Positions 33,013 through 41,166 of a stretch of DNA of 64,000 nt are shown in pieces (position 1 is the first letter of the stretch; the number at the start of each line of letters is the position of its first letter). This stretch comes from Candidatus Delongbacteria bacterium (GTDB lineage: Bacteria > CAIWAD01). A program made the position numbers and the translations under genes. The notes beneath the pieces were generated by a model, which worked only from the letters and a program-made list of their open reading frames with translations, had not been told where the DNA came from and ran no database searches. The stretch is taken from positions 62,001-126,000 of the forward strand of contig JACKCN010000002.1 of assembly GCA_020634015.1 (NCBI GenBank), read 5' to 3'.

Positions 33013-34061
33013 CATTGTCCCGCCAGGGCCGTGGTCAGATCGGGAGGCACGACGCGGTCTTCGGTCGTGATCCGTGACCAGTCGAAGACGTCCAGCAGGT
33101 CGTGGGCGCCGATGGGCCGGGGTGCCGGCAGCAATCCCAGGCTCCAGCCCAGCCAACCCAGCACGGTGCCGGGCCGGACTCCCGCACGACGCAGGGTGGC
33201 AAGCTCCAGATCGGACTCACGCTTGCTCAGTTTGGCCCCGTGACCGGCTCGCAGCAAGGGCAGATGGGCGAAGACCGGCGGTGTCGCCCCCAGGGCTTCC
33301 CACAACTGCAGTTGGCGCGAACAACTGTCCAGCAGATCGGATCCGCGGACCACATCGGTGATGCCCATCAGGGCGTCATCCACCACCGCGGCCAGCTGGT
33401 AGGAGAAGACGCCGTCGCGACGGCGCAGCACGAAGTCGCCACAGCGCCGGCCCGCGTTGTCCCGCTGCTCGCCATGGAGCAGATCCTGCCAGGTGTCGTC
33501 ACGATCTTCGCAGAGGAACCTCAGATTGCATTCCCCGCTGAACTCCCCGTGAAACCATCCTGGAGCGGGCAGCGGATCCGGGCGCAAATGCGGTGGATAG
33601 CGACGGTCGCCACCACCTGGCTCTCCGGGTTCCCCGGCGTGGGGCGCACTGGCCAGCTGACGCAGGTCCTGGCGACTCAGCGCACAGGGAAAGAGCCGGC
33701 CGCGGCGCGAAAGTTCAATCAAGGCACTCGTGTACAGGTCCTGCCTGAGTGTCTGCTGATAAGGTGCGCAGGGGCCGGTCAGCGTGTCGTCCTCGTCCCA
33801 GTCCAGGCCCAGCCATTCCAGGTCCCGGGCGCACCGCTGCGCACCGCCCGGGAGAACGCGATCCTTGTCCAGATCTTCGATGCGCAGCACCAGGCTTCCG
33901 CCCCGGTGTCGCACCGACAGCCAGGCCCCCAGGGCGCTCTGGGCATTGCCCAGATGCAGTTCCCCCGTGGGGGAGGGGGCCAGGCGGCCCCGGACAGCGC
34001 CCTGCGGGCGGGAAGCCAGCAATGTGTTCCAGTCGGGAATGCTGCCGGATGCACCAACCAT
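33012..34061 (-). CDS. gluQ: glutamyl-Q tRNA(Asp) synthetase
   Basis: A 349-residue paralogue of glutamyl-tRNA synthetase without an anticodon-binding domain, which attaches glutamate to queuosine-34 of tRNA-Asp. RGRLAPSPTGELHLGNAQSA carries the HIGH-type motif HLGN (36-39). LRIEDLDKDRV, VVRGSDLLDSCSRQ and the KMSKS equivalent KLSKRES follow. The zinc-binding cysteine group usual near LFPCxC is reduced to a single Cys (RLFPCALSRQDLR). The ATG overlaps the upstream MOSC gene's stop (TGATG). I call GluQ rather than GltX from the short length. Confidence 0.9.
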   Translation of the reverse strand: MVGASGSIPDWNTLLASRPQGAVRGRLAPSPTGELHLGNAQSALGAWLSVRHRGGSLVLRIEDLDKDRVLPGGAQRCARDLEWLGLDWDEDDTLTGPCAPYQQTLRQDLYTSALIELSRRGRLFPCALSRQDLRQLASAPHAGEPGEPGGGDRRYPPHLRPDPLPAPGWFHGEFSGECNLRFLCEDRDDTWQDLLHGEQRDNAGRRCGDFVLRRRDGVFSYQLAAVVDDALMGITDVVRGSDLLDSCSRQLQLWEALGATPPVFAHLPLLRAGHGAKLSKRESDLELATLRRAGVRPGTVLGWLGWSLGLLPAPRPIGAHDLLDVFDWSRITTEDRVVPPDLTTALAGQ

Positions 34062-34870
34062 CAGGCTTCCGGAATCACGGAATCCCCGATCCGCAACTCG
34101 CCCGGGACCAGACAGATCAGGTTCTGCCCGGCCAGCACGCCCCCGTCGGCGCCCCGACGATATCCGGCCAGGGCGCGCAATGGTTCCGGCCCCGGTTCCA
34201 GCGTGCGTGGGTCCAGAGTCGTGACCTTGCAGCGCGCACAGGGTTTGACCCGTTGGAACACGCACTCGCCAATCCGGATGCGACCCCAGTGGTCTTCGGC
34301 CCAGGGTGTCTCCCCGTTGACCCAGAGGTTGGCCCGGAAGCGTTCGCGCTCGAGCCGAAATCCCACACGTGCGGACAGTTCATCCAGGGATGCCTGTGAC
34401 ATCAATAGGTAGGGGTAGCCGTCGGCGAAGCCGAAAGGCTGAGCCTCGGGCCAGTGATCGACAGCCGTGACACGTCGTGCCTCACCGGCCATGCGCACCA
34501 CGCGACAGTCTCTGCCCAGCACGGTCGAGAACCAGGCCTCGGTGTCCGCGCTCTCGCGTGGGGCACGGATCCTGTCGTCCCAGACCTTCACATCCAGACT
34601 CTCTCCGGCTGGCATGTCGTACGCCAACATCAGTTCTGGATTCCCGGGAGCGGTCAGCTGCAGTCCCCGGGAAGTGGGCAGGGCCCGGATCCTGGCCAGT
34701 CCGGGAGTGTCGCGCTGTGTCAGAGCCATGCCGTCGGAGTCGGTGGCCAGCCAGTGGCGATCCAGAGCCAGGCCGCTGTACTCTGCCCGGATCTGCTGGG
34801 GCCGATGGCCGGCGATTCCCTTGACCGGGTAGACATTCATTTCCACCAGGGTCAGGTTGGAGCTGCCCAT
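34061..34870 (-). CDS. MOSC domain protein (YcbX/mARC-like)
   Basis: A 269-residue molybdenum-cofactor sulfurase C-terminal domain protein. The MOSC N-terminal barrel starts VEMNVYPVKGIAG and has GLALDRHWL. The MOSC core includes RERFRANLWVNG and the RVKPCARCKVTTLD motif with Cys211 and Cys214, one of which would ligate molybdenum. This is the YcbX/mARC pattern, enzymes that reduce N-hydroxylated compounds. The usual C-terminal 2Fe-2S ferredoxin domain of YcbX is absent, so a separate electron donor is needed. GGGGAG precedes the start. It lies three bases after the thioesterase gene. Confidence 0.9.
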   Translation of the reverse strand: MGSSNLTLVEMNVYPVKGIAGHRPQQIRAEYSGLALDRHWLATDSDGMALTQRDTPGLARIRALPTSRGLQLTAPGNPELMLAYDMPAGESLDVKVWDDRIRAPRESADTEAWFSTVLGRDCRVVRMAGEARRVTAVDHWPEAQPFGFADGYPYLLMSQASLDELSARVGFRLERERFRANLWVNGETPWAEDHWGRIRIGECVFQRVKPCARCKVTTLDPRTLEPGPEPLRALAGYRRGADGGVLAGQNLICLVPGELRIGDSVIPEA

Positions 34871-34873
34871 GGG

Positions 34874-35281
34874 TCAATTCTCCCCGGCCGGCGCGAGGGC
34901 GCGTGGACGTCCCTGCTCGTCAATGGCCACGAAGACGAAATTGGCTTCGGTGACCCGTTTCATTCCATCCAGTTCCTCGCGTCCGGCCCAGACTTCCACT
35001 GCGATATGCATTGAAGTGCGGCCCTGGCCCGTGAGTGTGGCGTAACAGCTCACCAGATCACCCACCACCACGGGCAGGTGGAAGTTCATCCGGTCGATGG
35101 CCACAGTGGTCACGCGGCCTCCGGCCAGACGGCGGGCCATGATCGCGCCCGCAAGGTCCATCTGGGAGACCAGCCAGCCTCCGAAGATATCCCCATTCGG
35201 ATTGGTGTCCCGTGGCATCGCAATGGTCTGGATGCACAGCGTGCCCGATGGCTGTGCGGTGTTTTCCGTGGAATTCATCAT
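34874..35281 (-). CDS. acyl-CoA thioesterase, hotdog fold (YciA-like)
   Basis: A 135-residue single hotdog-domain thioesterase that hydrolyses acyl-CoA. AMPRDTNPNGDIFGGWLVSQMDLAGAI is the YciA/BACH signature with the catalytic Asn-Gly-Asp region and hotdog helix. VTEANFVFVAIDEQGRPRAL is the final strand region. GGAG stands just upstream of paired ATGs at 35281 and 35278; either could be used. It is first in a three-gene minus-strand run with the MOSC and gluQ genes. Acyl chain preference cannot be read from sequence. Confidence 0.9.
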   Translation of the reverse strand: MMNSTENTAQPSGTLCIQTIAMPRDTNPNGDIFGGWLVSQMDLAGAIMARRLAGGRVTTVAIDRMNFHLPVVVGDLVSCYATLTGQGRTSMHIAVEVWAGREELDGMKRVTEANFVFVAIDEQGRPRALAPAGEN

Positions 35282-35569
35282 TTCTCCTGCTGTGCTCTGG
35301 TGGCGCGGAAGGTATCAAAGGATCCGCGTTCCGCCCCGGGCCACCTGCCGGACCACCGGCTGTGCCGTCTTCTTCGCCCTCTTCCGTGCCACCCGACCCG
35401 TGCTCCAAGCGGGCAGCTTTGCCCGGAATTCCGCATCTTCTGACCGTTCAAATGCTTGAAGAGTCCGGCGCGGGTCAACACTCAGGCCTCCGGGCGGCGC
35501 TGCCAGCGGGATGAATGACTTGCATGCTGGCGTCTGCAACCTGCCCGGGCTGCCAGTTGGAGGTGTGCG

Positions 35570-36175
35570 GTGGCGTCCTTGCCATCCCTGAGGGGACAGC
35601 GGGTGATTCTGGAACTGCCGCCTCCCCGGGAAGCGCCAGCGGCGCTGGATTATGTACGGCGCAACCGCTTCCTGCTGGAGCCTCTGGAACCCTTGCGCCA
35701 ACCCGAGTACTACACCGCAGACTGGTGGAGAATCGCTCTGGCCGTGGCCCGGCGTGAGGCCCGTGCGGGCCTTGGTGTGCGTTTCCTGCTGCGCCCGGTG
35801 GAAAACAGCGCGCTAGTGATCGGCACTCTTGCCTTCAGCGCGATCCAGCGTGGAGCATTTCAGGCCTGCAATCTGGGCTACAGCCTGGATGCCGGGTGGC
35901 AGAGGCAGGGTCTGATGGGAGAGGCCCTTGCCCTGGCCCTCGAGTACGCCTACGGCGATCTGGGCCTGCATCGTGTGATGGCCGCCGTCCAGCCCGACAA
36001 TCCACGCAGCCTCAAGCTGTTGCGGACCCTGGGATTTCGCGAAGAAGGTTACGCACCGGATTATCTGAAGATTGCCGGAGAGTGGCGCGATCACCGGCTC
36101 TTTGCCCTGCACGCCGAAGACTGGCACTCACACCCCGTTGCGCGGATGTTCAGAAAGAAGGGAGCCTTGAGGTGA
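35570..36175 (+). CDS. GNAT acetyltransferase, RimJ/RimL-like
   Basis: A 201-residue GNAT of the RimJ type (N-alpha-acetylation of ribosomal or other proteins). RVILELPPPREAPAALDYVRRN is the usual first strand-helix, and NLGYSLDAGWQRQGLMGEALALALEYAY holds the acetyl-CoA pyrophosphate loop (QRQGLMGEA). VQPDNPRSLKLLRTLGFREEGY is the family end motif. The GTG start at 35570 is seven bases after GGAGG. The region from 35282 to this start shows nothing else. Target protein unknown. Confidence 0.9.
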   Translation: MASLPSLRGQRVILELPPPREAPAALDYVRRNRFLLEPLEPLRQPEYYTADWWRIALAVARREARAGLGVRFLLRPVENSALVIGTLAFSAIQRGAFQACNLGYSLDAGWQRQGLMGEALALALEYAYGDLGLHRVMAAVQPDNPRSLKLLRTLGFREEGYAPDYLKIAGEWRDHRLFALHAEDWHSHPVARMFRKKGALR

Positions 36176-36258
36176 TTTACACGAGTCTCGCTGCCGATAC
36201 CATGGACGACCCACTCGATCTGCCTGTCGCCTCCGACCGCCAGCAGAAAGGATTGCCC

Positions 36259-36534
36259 ATGACCCGCCGCGTCGCCCAGGACCCCCGTGCCATCCATCTC
36301 CAGGTACGTGGAAACATGCTCGAGATCCAGCTCAACAGCATGGACAGTTTCCGTGTGCCCGTCTACCGACTGGGCCGTCTCCAGGAAGCCCGCAAGGAAG
36401 AACTGGAAGATTGGCGAATCAGCGAGGACGGTTGTGCCATCAGCTGGCCCCGTCTGGGCGAAACCCATCGCCTGGATTTCCTGCTGCGTCGTTACGAACG
36501 GCAACAGGATCGCGCGCAGCACCAGACCCGTTGA
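36259..36534 (+). CDS. DUF2442-like small protein
   Basis: A 91-residue protein; the start at 36259 follows AAGGA by six bases. The pattern DSFRVPVYRLGRLQEARKEE, then LEDWRISEDGCAISWPRLGE, matches the DUF2442 layout (a beta strand, 'vP..y.rL..A', then 'W.i...G..I.Wp'). DUF2442 proteins are usually partners in toxin-antitoxin-like or unknown pairs, but no toxin-like gene is adjacent here. It lies 83 bases after the GNAT gene and ends two bases before the convergent fdhD. Confidence 0.7.
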   Translation: MTRRVAQDPRAIHLQVRGNMLEIQLNSMDSFRVPVYRLGRLQEARKEELEDWRISEDGCAISWPRLGETHRLDFLLRRYERQQDRAQHQTR

Positions 36535-36535
36535 G

Positions 36536-37438
36536 TCAGGCGTCGACACCGCTCAGACGCTGCGATCCGCAATAGAGATTCAGTCTGGCCTCCCGCAGAA
36601 AACCAGCCAGCAGCATGCCATGCCGGCCACCGAGTTCCACGGCCATTGAGCTGGGTGCGCCCCGGGCCAGCAGACAGGGCAGACCGGCACGCAGGCACTT
36701 CTGCACCAGCTCCCAGCTGATGCGTCCCGACACGAGCACCACCCCCCCGGACGCGTCCGTGAGCGCGCGTTCTCCGTTCTCCAGCAGCAGACTTCCGATC
36801 AGCTTGTCCAGTGCGTTGTGGCGACCAATGTCTTCATGGACTCGCAGCAGCTGACCGTCGGCGGAAAACAGGCAGGCGCTGTGGAGTGCTCCCGTCCGGC
36901 GGAATCCGGCGACTTCGTGCAGAGGATGACGCGCGATGGCCAGCAGGGTGTCCGCCGCCAGCGTCGTCTGGGGCAGCTCGGGCAGTTCCTCGAGCAGGGA
37001 GTCCATTCCGGCGCTGCCGCAGAGGCCACAGCTGCTCAGGCTGGCGCCCAGGCGACGCCGGGCCTCGATGCGTCGGGCGAACACATCCGGATCCGCGCTG
37101 GACTCCATGAAGAGCGTGATCAGTTCTCCACTGTGGCCGGTTTCCCGCGCGCAACTTTCCGTCTCACGCAATTCGGAACTCTTTCGCAGCAGTCCCTCGC
37201 TCCAGGCATGCCCCACCGCCAGCTCCAGGTCTTTACCGGGGGTGCGCAGCGTGATGCCCAGTGGGTGCGCTTGCGGTTCGCCCCGGGCATCCAGTGCGAC
37301 CAGTCGCATCTGCAAGGGGGCTTCTTCGGCCAGGCAGTCGCCCACGGGTGCGGACAGGCCGCTGGGCGTCAGCTGTCGCACGGATACCCGGCAGGATTCG
37401 TGCGGTTTGGCCTGCCTGCCCGGACGCGTGAGATCCAT
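36536..37438 (-). CDS. fdhD: formate dehydrogenase accessory sulfurtransferase FdhD
   Basis: A 300-residue FdhD that passes sulfur to the molybdenum cofactor of formate dehydrogenase-type enzymes. The CGLCG motif holds the sulfur-carrying cysteines (Cys137, Cys140). PLQMRLVALD, LRTPGKDLELAVGHAWSEGLL and HEDIGRHNALDKLIG are further family motifs. The ATG overlaps the last base of the upstream molybdoenzyme gene (TGATG), so the two are translationally coupled. That directly links this FdhD to that enzyme. Confidence 0.95.
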   Translation of the reverse strand: MDLTRPGRQAKPHESCRVSVRQLTPSGLSAPVGDCLAEEAPLQMRLVALDARGEPQAHPLGITLRTPGKDLELAVGHAWSEGLLRKSSELRETESCARETGHSGELITLFMESSADPDVFARRIEARRRLGASLSSCGLCGSAGMDSLLEELPELPQTTLAADTLLAIARHPLHEVAGFRRTGALHSACLFSADGQLLRVHEDIGRHNALDKLIGSLLLENGERALTDASGGVVLVSGRISWELVQKCLRAGLPCLLARGAPSSMAVELGGRHGMLLAGFLREARLNLYCGSQRLSGVDA

Positions 37439-39612
37439 CAGGGTGCCTTTTCCACGCGAACCCGCACATCCCGATAGGCTGGAATGCCACAGCGTGGATC
37501 CTGTCTGCCCGACGGAATCAGCACGTTGGCTTCGGGCCAGCAGAGCATGACCGTGCCACGGGCAAGGCGGCCCGTGCGGACCCGACCCTCGAGCGATCCC
37601 GTCTCGCTTGATACACGCACCCGGTCATTCTGCCGAAGTGTCAATGCAGCCATGTCCGCCGGATTGAGCACCACGGCCTGGCGGTTTTCTTCGCTGAGCA
37701 TGTCCTTCTCGCCGAAGACCATGCTGTTGAACTGATTGCCACGCCGGGTGGAGATGGCGAAGAGTCCATCCACGGGCGGTGCGGGGTCAGGGCGATGGCT
37801 CACGAAGCGGGCACGCTGGTCGGCCGTGCCGAAGATTCCATCCACACCCAACAGGGGCCCACCGATCTGGAACGAGTCCCCGCCCATGCTCAGGTTGGCG
37901 ATGGGGGCGTAAGGTGTCACGCAGCGGGAGATCTCGGCTCGCAATTCGGCCGTGCTCTGCCAGGACAGCGCGGTGGCCCGGTCGGGACGGGCTCGGCTGA
38001 CCGCGTCGCGCAGCACGCGCCATTCGTCGCGCGCATGGGGGACCCGGCTGCCGGGAATGGGTGAGTTCAAGATCACGCGGCGTTCGGTGGTCGTTTCGGT
38101 TCCGCCACCTTCCAGTTCATAGCGTGTGGTCGCCGGAAGCAGCAGCACATGTTCCAGGGCGGGCACCAGGGCCTGGGGATTGAGCACGATGTCGTGATGC
38201 ACGCGCAGGGGAATGTTTTCCAGAGCCGCACGCACACGCCGGGGGTCGGGGAAGACCGCGAACAGGTTGCTGCCCACGCACCAGAGCGTATCCAGCTGAC
38301 CGGCCTCGGCCCGCTCGAGCATCTCGGCGGCGAATGGCCCCGCGTGCCCGGGCAGTGGAAATCCCCATTCGGCTTCGAATCGGGCCAGGTTGTCCGTGGA
38401 GAGGGGCAGGCCACCGGGCAGCAGATTGGGAGCGCAGCCCATCTCGGCTCCGCCCTGGACACCGGAATGGCCACGAATGGGCATGACCCCACAGCCGGGG
38501 CGCCCGATGTGTCCGCCCGCCAGCGCCAGATTCACCAGGGCCTGCACCGTGTCGGTGCCGCGCTCGTGCATCGTGATGCCCATGGACCAGACCACGATGG
38601 TCGACCGCGAGGCCGCCAGCATGGCGCCCAGCTGCTCGATCGTCTCACGGGGGAGACCGGCACTGGCGCAGAGCTCATCCCAGCCCTGAGCCGCCAGATC
38701 CTGCTGCAGCTCGGGCCAGCCATTGGTGTGCTCGCGGATGAAGGCGTGGTCCAGGGCATCCTTCTCGATCAGGTACTTGAGCAGCGCATTGGCCAATGCC
38801 AGGTCGCCGCCCACGCGCACGGGCACCTGCATGTCGGCCACACGGGTGCCCAGCAGGGCGGAGTCCAGATTGCTGGGCACCCAGTAGCGGTCCATGCCCG
38901 GTTCGTGGTAGGGATTGATCACCACCACCTTCAGGCCGCGCTTGCGGGCCAGGTGGATGTACTTCATCATCACGGGCTGGTTGTTGGCCACGTCGCTGCC
39001 GAAGAGCAGCAGCAGCCCGCAGTCGAACAGGTCCTTGTAGGAGCAGGTGGTGGCGCCAAAGCCCAGGCTTTCCTTGAGCGCCACCGTGCTGGGGGCGTGA
39101 CAGATGCGTGCGCTGTTGTCGATGGCATTGCTGCCCAGTGCGCGCACGGCTTTCTGGCAGGCGTAGTAGGTCTCGTTGAGAGTCCCTCGTGACACAACAT
39201 AGAAGGCCAGCCGTTCCGGGTCGCCGCTGAGACCCGCACCCGCGAGAGCCAGGGCTTCGTCCCATTCCAGCTCGCGAAAGCGGTTCTCGCCCGCACGGCG
39301 GAGCAGAGGTCGATGCAGGCGTCCCAGCCCACGCAGTTCCTTCTCGCTCAGGGTCTGGAGGGCGGAGATGTCCTCCAGCCGGGCGGGGTCCAGCGGGCCC
39401 ATGGTGTTCAGCCGAAGCAGGTTGAGGCGGATCCAGCAGAGATGCACGCCGTCGATCGTCCAGTCCTTCAGCCCCCGTGTGCCCAGGGCGCAGCCGTCAC
39501 ACACGCCCTCGTTGAGGATGCGCCAGGCCCGGGGCAGGCTGTCGCGATTCTGCCAGAGAGCACGGAGGATTTCCTTGTGCGGGCCAATGCGGCGGCGCAG
39601 TCCGTAGAACAT
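37438..39612 (-). CDS. FdhF/YdeP-family molybdopterin oxidoreductase
   Basis: A 724-residue molybdopterin-guanine-dinucleotide oxidoreductase. GVCDGCALGTRGLKDW near residue 38 and a later Cys at 59 mark the iron-sulfur region of the YdeP subfamily. SARICHAPSTVALKESLG has Cys171 where formate dehydrogenase H has selenocysteine (VUHGPS), so it would be the Mo ligand. GSDVANNQPVMMKYIHLARKRG and the C-terminal molydopterin-binding domain follow. The start at 39612 is chosen because the earlier ATG lies in the upstream terminator. No strong ribosome-binding site. Reaction unproven; formate or another small substrate. Confidence 0.9.
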   Translation of the reverse strand: MFYGLRRRIGPHKEILRALWQNRDSLPRAWRILNEGVCDGCALGTRGLKDWTIDGVHLCWIRLNLLRLNTMGPLDPARLEDISALQTLSEKELRGLGRLHRPLLRRAGENRFRELEWDEALALAGAGLSGDPERLAFYVVSRGTLNETYYACQKAVRALGSNAIDNSARICHAPSTVALKESLGFGATTCSYKDLFDCGLLLLFGSDVANNQPVMMKYIHLARKRGLKVVVINPYHEPGMDRYWVPSNLDSALLGTRVADMQVPVRVGGDLALANALLKYLIEKDALDHAFIREHTNGWPELQQDLAAQGWDELCASAGLPRETIEQLGAMLAASRSTIVVWSMGITMHERGTDTVQALVNLALAGGHIGRPGCGVMPIRGHSGVQGGAEMGCAPNLLPGGLPLSTDNLARFEAEWGFPLPGHAGPFAAEMLERAEAGQLDTLWCVGSNLFAVFPDPRRVRAALENIPLRVHHDIVLNPQALVPALEHVLLLPATTRYELEGGGTETTTERRVILNSPIPGSRVPHARDEWRVLRDAVSRARPDRATALSWQSTAELRAEISRCVTPYAPIANLSMGGDSFQIGGPLLGVDGIFGTADQRARFVSHRPDPAPPVDGLFAISTRRGNQFNSMVFGEKDMLSEENRQAVVLNPADMAALTLRQNDRVRVSSETGSLEGRVRTGRLARGTVMLCWPEANVLIPSGRQDPRCGIPAYRDVRVRVEKAP

Positions 39613-39642
39613 GGGCGGGTACCGTGCTGTGTGTGGGAAAGT

Positions 39643-39671
39643 GAAAAGCCCCCCTGCCATGCAGGGGGGCT
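39643..39671 (-). terminator. intrinsic terminator after slyD
   Basis: On the minus strand an 11-base-pair stem AGCCCCCCTGC/GCAGGGGGGCT with a 3-base loop is followed by TTTCAC. It separates slyD from the molybdoenzyme gene. Confidence 0.9.
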
Positions 39672-39677
39672 CGTGAG

Positions 39678-40241
39678 TCAGTGTGAATGACCGCAGCCGC
39701 AGCCGTGATCGTGGTCATGGTCGTGGCCATGGTGATCGTGGCCGCAGCCCTCGTCGCCACAGCCCTCGTCGCCGCAACCACCGTGTCCACCGCAGCAGCC
39801 CTTGGGCACTTCCACGCCGATTTCCATCAGCTCGATCGAGAAGCTGAGATCCTGCCCGGCCAGCGGGTGGTTGCCGTCGATCAGGATGCTTGCCTCATCC
39901 ACCTCGGTGATGGTGACCAGCATGCGCTCGCCATCGTCGGCGGTGGCTTCAAGCTGCAGGCCGACTTCCGGCTCGATTTCCTCGGGAAAATCTTCGCGCG
40001 GGACGCGGCTCAGCAATTCTTCGCGGTAGCTGCCGTAGGCCTCATCCGCGGGAATCGTGATCTCGGCGATGTCCCCGGGTTTCATTCCGATCAGGGCCTT
40101 CTCGAAGCCCGGAATCAGCATGCCTTCGCCAATGACGAATGCCATGGGCTCCCGCTCGCGGGAACTGTCGAAAATGGTGCCATCGCTCAGCTTTCCCGTG
40201 TAATGCACGCTGACGCTGTCTCCGGACAATGCCGTAGCCAT
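39678..40241 (-). CDS. slyD: FKBP-type peptidyl-prolyl isomerase with metal-binding tail (SlyD)
   Basis: A 187-residue SlyD-type isomerase/chaperone. The FKBP domain begins SVHYTGKLSDGTIFDSS. The insert-in-flap domain is at about 70-128 and contains the sequence EAYGSYREELLSRVPR. The tail from 148 has seven Cys and ten His (repeats of CGDEG then HDH), the nickel/zinc-binding tail of SlyD, used in hydrogenase and other metalloenzyme maturation. AGGAGG stands four bases before the ATG. It is last in a VOC-VOC-slyD run, and a terminator separates it from the molybdoenzyme gene. Confidence 0.94.
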   Translation of the reverse strand: MATALSGDSVSVHYTGKLSDGTIFDSSREREPMAFVIGEGMLIPGFEKALIGMKPGDIAEITIPADEAYGSYREELLSRVPREDFPEEIEPEVGLQLEATADDGERMLVTITEVDEASILIDGNHPLAGQDLSFSIELMEIGVEVPKGCCGGHGGCGDEGCGDEGCGHDHHGHDHDHDHGCGCGHSH

Positions 40242-40266
40242 GTTTCCTCCTGTGGATATGCCCTCT

Positions 40267-40659
40267 TCAGGGCGTGCCGGCAAACTCGATCACATGTCCA
40301 TCGGGGTCGGCCACGCGGAACATCGCGAAGTCCTCCCCATGCTGCAGCCAGGATTCCACGACGGGAACCCCGTGCTCCCGAAGGTGAGTCCAGATCCTGC
40401 GGATGCTGGGGCCCTGCAGGCACATCGAGACGGTGCAGCCGACCATCTCCGGTGCCGCCAGCACCTGGCGTCCGCCTTCGAGATACAGAACCGTCTCGCC
40501 CGCCTTCAGCAGGACTCCCGGTTCCATGGGCCCAGCCTTTTCCAGGCCCAGCAGACCATGGTAGAATTCAAGGGCCCGGTCCAGGTTGCTGACATAGATG
40601 GCAATCACTGCAAGGCCGCTTATCAGGGGTGCGTGCGTCTCGTGTGATTGGGTGCTCAT
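40267..40659 (-). CDS. VOC-family (glyoxalase/dioxygenase-fold) protein
   Basis: A 130-residue protein with the paired beta-alpha-beta-beta-beta units of the vicinal oxygen chelate fold: VIAIYVSNLDRALEFYHGLLGLE then FAMFRVADPDGHVIEFAG. The DPDG(H/N)xIEF end carries the usual metal-ligand glutamate. It lies four bases after the preceding VOC gene and 25 before slyD. Substrate unknown; related proteins handle methylglyoxal, fosfomycin, bleomycin or aromatic diols. Confidence 0.88.
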   Translation of the reverse strand: MSTQSHETHAPLISGLAVIAIYVSNLDRALEFYHGLLGLEKAGPMEPGVLLKAGETVLYLEGGRQVLAAPEMVGCTVSMCLQGPSIRRIWTHLREHGVPVVESWLQHGEDFAMFRVADPDGHVIEFAGTP

Positions 40660-40663
40660 CGGC

Positions 40664-41041
40664 TCAGTTCCGGTCCTGTTCCGCCTGGATGATGCGGATG
40701 ATGTTGCCCTCGCTGTCGGGCAGGTCGATGAAGGCGGTGGTGTCCTCGCCCGAGACGATGCCCTCTTCCAGTTCCAGGCCTCGCTGCAGCAATTCTCGCC
40801 AGAATTCGACCAGATTGTCGCAGATCAGGTGAAAATCGGCGCTGCCCCCGGGTGTGCGGTCGCCGCCGCCCTCGCCGGGCAGATACAGCGCCAGAGCGAT
40901 GCCATCGCGGTCGAGCTGGGCCCAGCCGAACTCCTCGACCTGGAACAGCAGGCGAAAACCGAGCATGTCCCGGTAAAATGCAACGGCCCGTGCCATTTCC
41001 TGCACGGGCAGTTTGAGAATGTTCAAGCTGAGCTGGGCCAT
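40664..41041 (-). CDS. VOC-family (glyoxalase/dioxygenase-fold) protein
   Basis: A 125-residue VOC-fold protein: LNILKLPVQEMARAVAFYRDMLGFRLLFQ then FIDLPDSEGNIIRIIQ. The final metal-ligand position reads RII where the partner has IEF, so one ligand may be missing. The two adjacent VOC proteins could form a heterodimer. The start at 41041 has GAGGAGG eight bases upstream. A good promoter lies just ahead (41082-41109). Divergent from parA. Confidence 0.85.
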   Translation of the reverse strand: MAQLSLNILKLPVQEMARAVAFYRDMLGFRLLFQVEEFGWAQLDRDGIALALYLPGEGGGDRTPGGSADFHLICDNLVEFWRELLQRGLELEEGIVSGEDTTAFIDLPDSEGNIIRIIQAEQDRN

Positions 41042-41081
41042 CGCCCGTTCCTCCTCGCCCGTCCCACTTAGGGGGCCATCC

Positions 41082-41109
41082 ATTATATTACACATTTTTC
41101 TGTCCTCAA
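41082..41109 (-). promoter_or_regulatory. sigma-70-type promoter for the VOC-VOC-slyD operon
   Basis: On the minus strand TTGAGG (41109-41104) and a perfect TATAAT (41087-41082) are separated by 16 bases. It lies 40 bases upstream of the first VOC start, in an AT-rich patch that stands out from GC-rich surroundings. Confidence 0.65.
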
Positions 41110-41129
41110 GGTCTTCGGACGGACCTTGA
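41106..41129. promoter_or_regulatory. palindromic operator overlapping the -35 element
   Basis: A perfect 8-base inverted repeat TCAAGGTC...GACCTTGA with an 8-base centre overlaps the -35 of the VOC promoter and lies 38 bases before parA. Geometry fits a dimeric repressor site controlling the minus-strand operon, possibly parA too. Confidence 0.5.
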
Positions 41130-41166
41130 AGCCAAGGGCGGACGGACGGAAGCAAGGCGGGGGCAC

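Noticed and set aside
36174..36258. A longer start for the DUF2442-like gene (ATG at 36202)
   Set aside because: The ATG at 36259 has AAGGA at good spacing and lies before the conserved part.
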